Source of the DNA: Elephas maximus indicus | Taxonomy: Eukaryota > Chordata > Mammalia > Proboscidea > Elephantidae | Length of the DNA: 64,000 nucleotides | Assembly: GCF_024166365.1 (NCBI RefSeq) | Contig: NC_064842.1 | Location: 15,347,001-15,411,000 of the forward strand | Direction: 5' to 3' | Part shown: one piece after another, positions 22,395-33,200 of the stretch | Position numbering within the stretch: position 1 is the first letter of the stretch | Layout of the letters: every line of letters starts with the position of its first letter | The notes under the pieces: model-generated | What the model was told of the DNA's origin: nothing | The model's input: the letters and a program-made list of their open reading frames with translations, nothing else | Database searches by the model: none | Program-made: the position numbers and the translations under genes

Positions 22395-23135
22395 GTGAGT
22401 ACTGTGCTCCTTTAAAAACTCACCTGTATGTGGTCAACATTTACTCAAAAGCAAAGGAGAGAAGGCAAGGGGGCAGGGAAACTAGATGGCTGGAAATGAA
22501 ACACCCGGAACAGAAATAATGAGAAAGCTGACGCACTGTGAAAAATGTAACCAATGTCAATGAACAAACTGTTAAAAGGGAAACTAACTTGTGTGTAAAC
22601 TTTCACTGAAAACACAAATATTTTAATAATAACAAAGAATGCATCGGATGACTGCCCTGACAGGGGACACAACAGAGAATCCCTGATGGAGCAGGAGAAC
22701 AGTGGGATGTAGATCTCAAATTCTCAGAAAAAGACCAGACTTAATGGTCTGACTGAGACTAGAAGAACCCCGGAGGTCATGGTTCCCGGACCCTCTGTTA
22801 GCCCAAGATTGGAACCATTCCCAAAGCCAACTCTTCAGGCAGGGATTGGACTGGACTATAAGACAGAAAATGATACTGGTGAGGAGTGAGCTTCTTGGCT
22901 CAAGTAGACACATGAGACTCTGTGGGGAGCTCCTGTCTGGAGTGGAGGTGAGAAGGCAGAGGGGGTCAGGAGCTGACTGAATGGACATGGGGAATACAAG
23001 GTGGAGAGGAGGTGTGTGCTGTCTCATTAGGAGGAGAGCAGCTAGGAGTACATAGCAAGGTGTGTATAAGTTTTTGTATGAGAGCTGACTTGATTTGTAA
23101 GCTTTCACTTAAAGCACATAAATTAAAAAAAATGC
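22395..23135 (+). mobile_element. Two L1 LINE 3' UTR fragments in tandem
   Basis: About 22395-22640 ends AAAATGTAACCAATGTCAAT ... AACTTTCACTGAAAACACAA, as at 5580. From 22641 a second 3' UTR type starts at GATGACTGCCCTGACAGGGG and ends TTTCACTTAAAGCACATAAA plus an A run. It matches 39060-39540. Both are non-coding. Confidence 0.75.
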
Positions 23136-23224
23136 ATGCTAGTGCAGCTGGGGACATTGGAATGACAAATGACAATTTCCCTAACTTCCTCCTTGACTTC
23201 TCTCCCACTTTAGGGTCTGGAAGG

Positions 23225-23428
23225 CCCCTGGCTGGTGCAAATGGTTTTTGCTGGGCTGCTAACCGAAAGGTTGGTGCTAAAACCCACCCAGTGATACGAT
23301 AGAAGAAAGGCCTGGTGACCTGCTTCCGTAAAGATTACAGCCAAGAAAACCCTGTGGAGCTCAGTTCCAATCTGTAACACATAGTGTGACCATGAGCTGG
23401 AATCAACTCAACAGCAGTGGGTTTGGCT
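23225..23428 (+). mobile_element. tRNA-headed SINE, variant with TTTACA block
   Basis: Head GCTGCTAACCGAAAGGTTGG, block CTGCTTCCGTAAAGATTACA, tail ACCATGAGCTGGAATCAACT. Confidence 0.88.
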
Positions 23429-23509
23429 TAGGGGCTGGGACTGGGCTCAGCCTGGGGATGCTGGAGCTCGCAGTGCTGGGGACCCTCACAGTGAATCACT
23501 TCTGTACTG

Positions 23510-23660
23510 TCATCTTCCCTGCTAGGCTGTGAGCTCTAGGAGACAGGAGGTAGGTCTGTCTGGGTCACTGCTGGATCTCCACTGCCCAGCACAGCTCCTG
23601 GCTCTTGCCCAGGGTGGGCACTTGATACATTTTTTGCTGATTTGAATTGAAATTGATCTC
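23510..23660 (+). mobile_element. L2 LINE 3' end
   Basis: TAGGCTGTGAGCTCTAGGAG ... GGATCTCCACTGCCCAGCAC ... GGGCACTTGATACATTTTTT is the typical L2 3' terminus. Confidence 0.7.
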
Positions 23661-23877
23661 TTATGTCCCTTCTTGTGAAGAAGGCAAAGTTGGCATTCTC
23701 TCAGCTTCCATCGTTCTCAGTTTCAGGCAAAAGCTGCTCCTCCCTCAGGGTTGCTCTGCCTGACTGTCCTCTCTGTCGCTGCTCCCTTCACCTCACCTCC
23801 ACCTCCTGCTGTCTCCTTAAATGAGGATTTGGGTCACTGGCTCACAGTCTTCTTTATTCTATACCCTTTTTCCTCAT

Positions 23878-24240
23878 TGTTGTCAGTTGCTATCAGTTTG
23901 GCTCTGACTCATGGCCACTGTGTGTATAACAGAATGAAACGCTGCCCAGTCCTGCGCCATCTTCATGATCGTTGGTATGTTTCAGGCCATTGTTGCAGCT
24001 GTTGTGTCAATGCATCTCACTGAGGGTTTCCCTTGTTTTCTTTGAGCCTCTACTTTACCAAATATGTTGTCCTTTTCTAGTGATTGGTCTTTCTTGATGA
24101 CGTGTTCAAAGAGAGTCCAAGTCTTGCCATCCTAACAGGAACATTCTGGTTGTATTTCATCTAAGACTGATTTGTTTGTTCTTTTGGCAGTCCATGATGT
24201 AGTCAACATTGTTCACCAACACCACAGTTCAAACACATGA
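23878..24240 (-). mobile_element. RTE LINE 3' fragment
   Basis: Inverted RTE tail of about 360 bp: TTGTTGTCAGTTGCTATCAG, GCTGTTGTGTCAATGCATCT, TTTACCAAATATGTTGTCC, ending near CAACACCACAGTTCAAA. The C-terminal coding region is visible but broken. Confidence 0.82.
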
Positions 24241-24245
24241 AAAAG

Positions 24246-24355
24246 AATTGATGTGTGCCACTCACAGCGACCCTATAGGACAGAGTAGAACTGCCCAGTG
24301 GATTTCCTAGGCTGAAATTTCTACCGGAACAGAGTGGCTGCGCCATCAGGGCTCC
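24246..24355 (-). mobile_element. SINE fragment
   Basis: ACAGCGACCCTATAGGACAG ... TGCGCCATCAGGGCTCC. Tail and head are present; most of the middle is lost. Confidence 0.75.
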
Positions 24356-25444
24356 TTCTTCTTACTCATAGGTGACTTTAATATTTGTGTGCACAACCAA
24401 ATAACAACTCAGCCTCACCAACAGCTATTGCTCCTCTAAAATGTTAAACCCTAGACTACAATTTCAATTCCTCTTTCCTATTATCCTGACTTCAAATTTC
24501 TTTGAGACCTGATCCTTTTAGCCTCTCTCTTTTGACCCCATCAATTACCCACCTATCTAGCCTGGATACTATGATTTACCACTTCAACCACGCTCTTGCC
24601 AGGACTTCCAACATTCTGACCCCTTGTCCTCCTACCTCATGTACCCTACAGACCGCTAATATCTGCCTTTTCCGTTCCAACACCTAGGCTTATGGGCAGT
24701 GCTGGAGACAGACTCCAAAGATGTACGGATTGGGGCTATTTCCAGGGTACAATCTCCAGTTTTGGCTGGGCCTTCAGCTCTGCTTGACACACAGTTTTTG
24801 AGTTCCTAGTCTCCTTCCTTCCTCATTTCTCACAATGACTTTTCCAAACCCTCCCTAGGCTCCAAACCTACACTTGCCCTCCTATCGTAGAAGATGGTCT
24901 TATCTCTTAGGTGACAAAGAATGCTTACCTTCTTGTCCTCATGTCTACAACTCACCTATCTCCTCACCCACTTTTACCTCCTTCCCCACCACCGTAAAGG
25001 CAGTGGTGAGCCTTCTCTTTTTCACTCATTTGTGCCTTTGGCCCTCCCCTTTATGTTTCCTCTAAGATCTTATTTTCCTTATTCTCCTGTATATTTTATC
25101 TCTCCTTTTCCAGTGATTCCTTCCCTAAAAGCTATAAGCACTCACAAAATCTTTTCTATCTCAAAAATAACACCCTTCCTTAACCTGGTGTCCCTTCTCG
25201 TTATCTTCTTAACTCTCTTCGGTTCATGGTTGTGCTCCTATGAAGAATAGTATTGCCTTCACTTTTCCACCTCCACCCCTCCTCACCCTGACTGGGGCTC
25301 CTCTGGCAGAGGTCCACAATGACCTCCCTGAGACTACAATGGATCAATTCATGTCTCATCGTACTTGTGCCCTATCTGCCATCCGACAACTCAGACTGTT
25401 TGCTCCTAAGACCTCTTCTCCCCTCACTTCCCAGACATTCCTAA

Positions 25445-25499
25445 ATCAAACCCATTGCTGTTGAGTTGGTTCTGACTCACAGTGACCCTGTGTGAGAGC
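25445..25499 (-). mobile_element. SINE tail fragment within the L2 relic
   Basis: CAAACCCATTGCTGTTGAGT ... CACAGTGACCCTGTGTGAG is an inverted SINE tail of about 55 bp. Confidence 0.7.
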
Positions 25500-26109
25500 T
25501 ATAAGTCAGACACTCCTAGTCTCCTTTTATTTCTCTGATAATATCTCCTCTGCCTCCTTGGTAGTCTCTACTCCCTCTTCCTAATTCTTAGTACACGTGG
25601 GTGTTTTCAAGGGTTTTGTCTTTGGTCTTCACTTCTTATGCAACGTCCACTCAACTATGACTTTCTGTTCACCTATGACTTTCTGCTGACCGTATGATTT
25701 CATACCTCTCCTGGGGTTTTGGACTGGGTTACCCACCTAGCAACTGGACATCTCCACCAGGATGTCCCCAAAATACTCGATGCTCATCAAATCCAGAATT
25801 AAACTCATCTTCCCCAGCCCTTCCAAACTCGTTCCTCTTCCTTTTTTCCTGTATGAGTCAATTTCACCACCACCTCCACTGACCCGGGAGTCATCTTCTA
25901 TTCTCTCCTCTCCTGCATACCTTCATCTAATCATTTGCCAAGTCAATCTCCAATCTCTAGCCTCCTCTCCATTCCTAAGTTACTGCCTTACCTGTGATAG
26001 CATCCTAAGAGGTCTGCCTGCCTCTGGGTTTGCACCAATTCAATTCAGTCTTGAGGTGTGACTATCTTGTCTGGTCGTGTTCCTCCCTCTTAAAGCCCTT
26101 CTACGGACA

Positions 26110-26520
26110 GGAGAAATTGTAATAGCAGAAAGCAGATCAGTGATCGACTGACTACTGAAGGAGGGAACTGAATATAAACGAGCATGAGGGAACAGTTTTG
26201 GGGGGAGATGAAATGTTCTGTATCTTGAGTGTGGCATTGGTAACATATATATAAACCAAACCCACTGCCGTGGAGTCGATTCCGACTCATAGGGACCCTA
26301 TAGGACACAGTAGAACTGCCCCATAGAGTTTCCAAGGAGCGCCTGGCAGATTCGAACTGCCGACCTTTTGGTTAGCAGCCGTAGCACTTAGCCACTACGC
26401 CACCAGGGTTTCCATATGTGTGTGTATATATATATATTTGTCAAAATGCATCAAACTGCATGCTTAAAATGTTTGCATGTATTGTATACAAAATATACCT
26501 CAGTAAACTTGATTAAAGCA
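26110..26520 (+). mobile_element. Old L1 3' end inserted in the L2 relic
   Basis: ACTACTGAAGGAGGGAACTG ... TGTATCTTGAGTGTGGCATT is followed by a SINE and then ATATTTGTCAAAATGCATCA ... AATATACCTCAGTAAACTTG, a typical L1M 3' terminus. Confidence 0.65.
26252..26414 (-). mobile_element. tRNA-headed SINE, short form
   Basis: Well-preserved inverted copy: AAACCCACTGCCGTGGAGTC, GTTTCCAAGGAGCGCCTGGC, head GACCTTTTGGTTAGCAGCCG ... CACCAGGGTTTCC. It is flanked by (TA)n/(GT)n microsatellite sequence. Confidence 0.93.
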
Positions 26521-26879
26521 AGAAACCCTTCAATGGCGCCCCATTGCCTGGAGGACAAAGTTCAAGTTTCTTAGCCTGGCATAAATAATACTGCTTCTGG
26601 AGTGCATTTTCTCTTTCCCCATCCCCTAAACCAAAGCCTGACCTGTAAGTGATTATTCTTCCTTTGTGCTCCACTGACCCGACGTAAATGTCTATCATAT
26701 AAAGTTTTTGGTTACGGTCTTGTATTTATGTCTCCTCCTTCCTTCACTAGGCTGTGGGTGTGGCGACTGTACCCTGTCGTCTCTGTTCTTGCATCCCCAG
26801 CGCCTATACAAAGCCGTTCAATCTTTGCTGAAGGAACCTGGGCTTTATCATTGCAGTCCGGCGCGGGAACAGACGCCGC

Positions 26880-27204
26880 TCCTCCAGACCTAAAGGTGGC
26901 GCTGTGGTAGCTACCATCTGTCTCCCTGCTCTCGGCTTCTCTGGGCCAGCTCCAGGAGCAGCTCGTCCGGGCTCCGCCCCCACGCTGGCAACATTCTTCC
27001 TGTCCATTGGACGAGAATGCTCGGGGCTGCCCAATGAAGTGAGGCGTTGATGGAAGGCGGCACCACCATCTTTCTTTGGGTGACTGGAACTCTTGAGTGG
27101 GCTGGTGGACGCAGAGGATAGGTAAGCGGTGGGCTGACTGGTCGTGCCTCTCCGCATCCAGTCCCCCGGCCTTGCCTCCCTCTCCCTTCCCACCCCGGGC
27201 CAGG
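26880..27204 (+). promoter_or_regulatory. SRP9: SRP9 CpG-rich promoter and 5' leader
   Basis: A GC- and CpG-rich stretch lies immediately upstream of the SRP9 start, with no TATA box. Visible motifs are a GC box (CCGCCCCC near 26974), an inverted CCAAT (ATTGG 27006-27010), a forward CCAAT (27031-27035) and a YY1-like ACCACCATCTT (27062-27072). This set is typical of ubiquitously expressed housekeeping genes. CpG richness continues to about 27310. The transcription start is not visible from sequence alone; it probably lies near or downstream of the YY1-like site. Confidence 0.75.
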
Positions 27205-27276
27205 ATGCCGCAGTTCCAGACCTGGGAGGAGTTCAGTCGCGCAGCCGAGAAGCTTTACCTCGCCGACCCTATGAAG
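27205..27276 (+). CDS. SRP9: SRP9 coding exon 1 (codons 1-24)
   Basis: The ATG at 27205 sits in CCAGGATGC after a pyrimidine-rich leader. The 24 codons encode the N-terminal helix through ADPMK. The exon ends at 27276 and the donor is GTAAAT. The start is fixed by exact agreement with the conserved SRP9 N terminus. Confidence 0.96.
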
Positions 27277-30200
27277 GTAAATCGCCGGCGGGGAGCTAGT
27301 GGTGACAGCCCGGGTCCAGTGTTTTCCCTCCGTTCGCTCGCCCTCTCTGAGCATCTCTAGCACCCTAGGAAGTTCTGAGAGTGAGTGGAGACATACCCCG
27401 GTGAGTCCCGGAAATGGACAAAAATCAGGGTCATTTCAGGGCCCTGAACAGCTCTTCTTTCTGCCATTCTCCGTCCCCAGTCTCTGAACTTCCCCTTTTG
27501 GCTTTGGTTGGTTTACGTGTCTCTAAGGCCAGGGCTCCTCCCCGTGCAGCTTCGGCCCCAGTTCCAAGCTTGTCTTGGGGCTCTTCCCATAAAAACGATG
27601 AGGATGTTTTTTGCACCGCTCAGATATTTTTGAAAGGCCCCTATTTGGAAGCATTTACCACTCTTAGAATTGTGGCTTTTAATCTTTTGGAGGTTCCGCG
27701 GTCTTTTGAAAATACAAGAATGTATATATGCTTTTTTTCCAGAAAAATGCACATATGTAAATGTTTGCAGACAATTTTAGGGGGCTCATGGAGCCTGAAG
27801 TCCAGTCACGGGCCCCACAAAAATTAAGTCGATGCTAGAGGTGAGCTCAGTGTTAAGCAAAGAAGTCCAGTTGATGGGAGTTTAGCATTCAGGCCTCTTG
27901 ATTTTTCTTCTCGTGAGTTTTTACTTATCTCCTTGTCCTATATAAAAATATTTGAGGCAACTCCTTGTTAATTAAAATTACTGCTTTTTTTTTTTTTACT
28001 GTCAGCATTTTTAGAGAGACTTTATACTAGAAATCTTAGTCCTGGTTATATGTGATATCCTCCTATTCTCTGACTATGATAGCTCGGTCTAGTCAACTCA
28101 GTCTTGTCCTTTATGCTGCATTTATTCACTCTTATTAGGTTCTGTGAGAGAACAAAGGTAAGATTCATCCCCAGCCCTCAAGGAGCTGGTTTTATTGGAG
28201 GGTATTATAGTTACACTGTGTAGTGGATGTACCGCTCAGAAAAGAAAAACATTAAAAGCAGTTAATAAATCTTAGAAAATGAGGACTCAGGATATGATGT
28301 ACTATGTGAGATTTTTAGTGATCATTAAAGAAAATGAAGTATGTTTAAATGTATACATCAGTGGCTGCTAACCTGTAACTCCACTGCTACATAGTGTTTA
28401 TAGTGAGCATTACTTTTAACCGCAGCAAGATATGCTGATGTAGTAAATAAAAATAATATTAGATTGTAAGCGCTGGAAAGGAACAAGCTGTAACATTCTC
28501 AGGTCCATTCTTTGCGATAAAATGATATAGTAATAAATGATGAAGTGAATTAGATATTTTTGAAATTGAGTACTTTGTTCATGATTCTGGCCGGTGATTT
28601 CTGGCTCCTCCATCTGGTTGACTTCCCTTGTTCCTATGTCTATTTGTTTCCTTCACCCAAGCATTGTACCGTGAGGGCCATACAGGATTCCTGTCTTCAA
28701 ATGTCCACACGGTAAACCAAACATATTTGAAAAGACAATAAAGAATATATAAATTTACATCAGGAATAATTATATTTTAGGGTATGTTGGTAGTGGTCGG
28801 GGAAATGAAAATGGTAATTGTAGAGCATTGCCGTGAACAAAGCAAACATGTCTAGAATATGCAGGAGAGGTAGAGCCTTTTATCCCTTTACCCACTCAGA
28901 AAATTCCAGTGGCTTAAAAACTTCTGCGCCCTCATGATAGCCTCCACTGGGATTTCACTCTGAGCTTTTGGTGCAGAGAGAGGATGACTGTGCGCATGGA
29001 AAGCTGACTGACAGATTTACGGAGTGCTGTCTGTGGGACAGGCATTTTACGTATATTGTCTTTATATTAACAGTACAGTAATTTGCTGATGTAGAAGTTA
29101 GCCCCTTTTGCAGATGAATAAACTGTTTTAGATCCATTAAATAATTTGCCTAGTCTCTGAGAGATTAAGCTAAAATTTGAACCCAGGTCTCTAAATCTCA
29201 AGACCATGCTGTTTTTACCAGTACATGCCGCCAGCAGAGCTAAAGAAGAAACGACTTTCTGTCAGAACTCTTTGAAATCTGTTTTCCAAAATTCTCTGTC
29301 CCTCTCATCCCCCACCTGTCACCTTTTCCTATTCTCATTTGCATTGCTCTAACTGAAGATGGTATTACTGTAGGACCATTATAATAACCTCTTAATTGGC
29401 CTGTCTTTTTGATCCCTCCTTCATGCTTCCACCAGAACTGTCTGAAAAACAGAAATTGAATTTGCTCAGTCTCCCACTCAGAAACAGGTTCTTCACTGAT
29501 TACTGGATAAAGTCTCAGTCCAGTTGGAATCTCATTTTTCTGGCCTTGTCTCCCACCATTTTCATGGGACCTCACTTCTATCCTTATGAAACTATAGAAT
29601 TCATCTTATCTTTGTCCTGCACCATCCTCACAGTACTTGCTGTTTGAGCCTATTGTTGTAGCCACTGTGTCAGTCTGTCTCGTTGAGGGTCTTCCTCTTT
29701 TTTGCTGACCTACTTTACCAAAGGCCTTGTCAGCTTTTCTCCTTCAGCCTTCTTCCTTAAAGAGGAAAAAAAATGCATTTTCAAAGGTGACCTCTGTGAA
29801 GCCTTTTTACATACAGGAGACACTTGTTTTCTCTTTCAGCATTTTATCTGTATACGTCTTTATAGGACTTACTCTCATTCTGTCTTGTGTTTTGGTTGTT
29901 TTGATTGGTTGAATTCAAAGGACTAAGGTGCACCTGACCCAAGCCGTAATATTTTCAGTTGCCTCACATGCATGCGAAAGCTGGACAACAAATAAGGAAG
30001 ACCGAAGAAGAATTGATGCCTTTGAATTATGGTCTTGGCTAAGAATATTAAATATACCATGGACTGCCAGGAGAATGATCAAATCTGTCTTGGAAGAAGT
30101 ATAGCAAGCGTGCTCCTTAGAAGTGAGGATGGTGAGACTTAATCTTACTTACTTTGGACACATTATCAGGAGGGATCATTCCATGGGGAAGGACAGCATG

Positions 30201-33200
30201 CTTGGTAAAGTAGACGATCGGCGAAAAAGAGGAAGACCCTCAATGAGATGGATTGACACAGTGGCTGCAACAATGGGCTCAAATAGCAACGATTGTGAGG
30301 GTGGCACAGGACCAGGCAATATTTCATCCTGTTGTCCATAGGATTGCTATGAGTTGGAAGCCACTCAGTGGCACCTAACCAGCCTACCACCCAAGAGGGC
30401 AAGACCCTTGGTTTCTTTTTCCTTTTCCATGGCACTTGGCACAGTAACAAGTGCGACCTAAGTTACAAAATGACCCCTTGTAGACTCTTAGACCTTCTAA
30501 CTGCTCTCACTTCTCTTGAAGCCAATGAGTCTTCTTCTGAGAGTTAAAACTTTGCATAGTTGTCATGCTTAGCACCTTTTAAGTTTCAGTTTCTCTCTGT
30601 TCCTGGGGATAATTAGCTGTTATTGTTTATATCTCTTTGAATGCTTGATGAGTTCCCTTTCCTTCCTGACCAACACTAGTCTCATAGGGTGGTGTGACAT
30701 TTTTCTGCAATTCCAGGAGAACAAGGAGCATAATGGGAAAAACCATGAGTTACAACTGTGTTAGCCCTTTTTATTTGGTTTCCAGAATTGCCTAAAGGCT
30801 CCTGGTACTACATTGTAACCATTTTTAAATTATGTTCCTACTTTCGCTTGGCTTTGTAGATTAGCAATTTGTAAAACAGCTAAGTAAGAGTTACTTATAT
30901 TGGTTAGCAGAAAACTCACTTTGCTGCAATATACTATGCTTGAATCCATCATTAAAAGAAAAAAAAATTCCATGGAAGTTGGGAACTTTATTGGGGTATT
31001 TCTTCTTTTATAGGATTATGTTGTTGTTAGGTGCAGTTGAGTCAGTTCTGACTGATAGTGGCCCGATGTACAACACAACAAGCACTGTCCAGTCCTGCAC
31101 CACCCTCACAGTCGTTGCTGTTTGAGCCTCTTGTTGCAGCCACTGTGTCAGTCTATCTCATTGAGGGTCTTCCTCTTTTTTGCTGACCTACTTTACCAAG
31201 CATGACAACCATCTTGAGTGACTGGTTCCTCCTGATAGCATGCCGAAAGTACATGAGACGAAGTCTTACCATCTTCACTTCTAAGGAACATTCTGCCTGT
31301 ACTTCTTCCAGGACAGATTTGTTCCTTCTTCTAGCAGTCCATGATATAAGTCTTTGCTAACACCGTAATTCAAAGGCATCAATTTTTTTTTTCTTTATTC
31401 ATTGGCCAGCTTTTGCATGCGAGGTGACTGAAAATACCATGGCTTAGGTCATGAGTCCTGATGGCACAGTGGTTAAGCGCTCAGCTGCTAACCAAAAGGT
31501 CAGCCAGCAGCTTAAACCCACCAGGAGCTTCTTAGGAGAAAGATGTGGCAGTCTGCTTCCGTAAAGAGTATAGCCTTGGAAACCCTATAGGGCAGTTCTG
31601 CAGTTCTACTGTAGGGTGATGGTGAGTCAAAATTGACTTCATGGCAAAGGGTTTATAGGATTATGCTGGTATCTAAATGATGTCTCGGCTACCTAAATGT
31701 AGAATACTAAACAACAAAAAAGTATTGTGTAGCATGACATTCGATATAGGTGTTATTCTAGTTTTTGGAAAAGTTGTTGATGGAGATTTCTTTTCGATAC
31801 AGAATTCTGTTTTTATATAATAACGCGTTATGTTGTGCCCCTATAAGGTCACTATGAGTTGGAATCGATTCACTGGCAGCAGGTTTTTGCATGATAAAAC
31901 ACATGATTTTGCTGGATACTTTCATCTAAATCCACCTCGTCAGGGCTTGGTCCTAGGGAAAGTCTGATCTATGCCTGCAATGCTTTCCTCAGGAAAAGAC
32001 TTGGACTTTTTAATTAGCCATTTAAGACTTAAAAAAGAAATTGTAGCAATAGGGATGAACTACAATGCTAACTTCTACTTCATTACAGTAATGATAAGTT
32101 TATAGTAAAGGTGCCTTTAGATGTTTTGGTTATTAATTCTAAAGGGATCCTTTTTAGCCTGCCCGAAGACTAAATTACTTGTGAGAAATGTCATCTGTCT
32201 TCACTGTTTCTAAATGTGTATTTTTATTTCAGGCACGTGTGGTTCTCAAATATAGGCATACTGATGGAAGTCTGTGTATTAAAGTAACAGATGATTTAGT
32301 TGTAAGTATACATTTTTATTGCACACTTTCACATTTCTTCAGGTTACCAGCAATCATTCATTTGAAGTTATTTAAATAGAATTTATGCAGATTATCCGTT
32401 AGGATGCATATTTTACATTTCATTCCAAAGTCAAGAGCTTTCATTCTAGAAGCTACTTTTATAGTCTCTCAAAAACTAATTTAACTTGCGTTATTAATGA
32501 AGTATGTCAAGTCTAGCCTAATAATTGGCTTTCTTCAGGCCTTGAGCAAGAGGAATATAAAGACCAAAACTGGATATAAGGGCGTAGAGGTTTCATTATT
32601 GGCATGTAAGAAGTAAATGATGGCATTTGAACGCAGGTTCTAGGCTTTCTAGGTGTCTCTCTCCTTTCCTGATCTGCGCACTCTTGTCACTTCCTCACAT
32701 CCAATTCATTCCTTAACCTTTTGCCATCTAGTTTCTACATGCAGTATTTCGCTGACGTTGCTCTTGGCGAGGCATCAGCAGCCCCTTAGTTTTCAAACCC
32801 AGTGGTCTCATCAGTTCATATCTTACTTGACCTCCTTGCACCTTTTGGTACAGAAAACCACTCTGTAATGGAGATGATTACTCCAGCACCTGTGGCTCCA
32901 TTTTATTTTGGTTTTCTTTTTCTGTTGTCTCATAAGCTGTTTCTTTGATGTGGTCCCTTAAATGTTGCTTTCCCCAGGATTCTGTCCTTGGTCATTTTTT
33001 CATACCACTTCCTGTTTTGGAGCAATCCATTCACAATCACTGAGTTCACTAACTGCCTGTGTCTGTGTCTTTATCTGTATTTCCAAATATGTATGTTTAG
33101 CTCATATTTTTATTCTGAGTTCCTAAGCATTCTAACTTCACATACCCCTCATAATTAACCTGTCCAGAAGAGAACTCACTATCTCTTCTCTCAAACTGCT

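Larger units (their letters stand above)
24480..26870 (+). mobile_element. Long L2 LINE relic
   Basis: Pyrimidine-rich L2 coding relic in order: GAGGTCCACAATGACCTCCC near 25310, GTGTTTTCAAGGGTTTTGTC near 25602, GATGTCCCCAAAATACTCGA near 25761, GGGAGTCATCTTCTATTCTC near 25888. After an interruption it resumes with CCTTCAATGGCGCCCCATTG near 26527 and a 3' end near 26850. Frames are destroyed. It is interrupted by an L1 3' end (26110-26520) and SINEs. It is unusually long for this very old family. Confidence 0.75.

Noticed and set aside
32188-32379. 63-codon ORF as a gene
   Set aside because: This is SRP9 exon 2 read through its splice sites in the correct frame. The flanks are intron.
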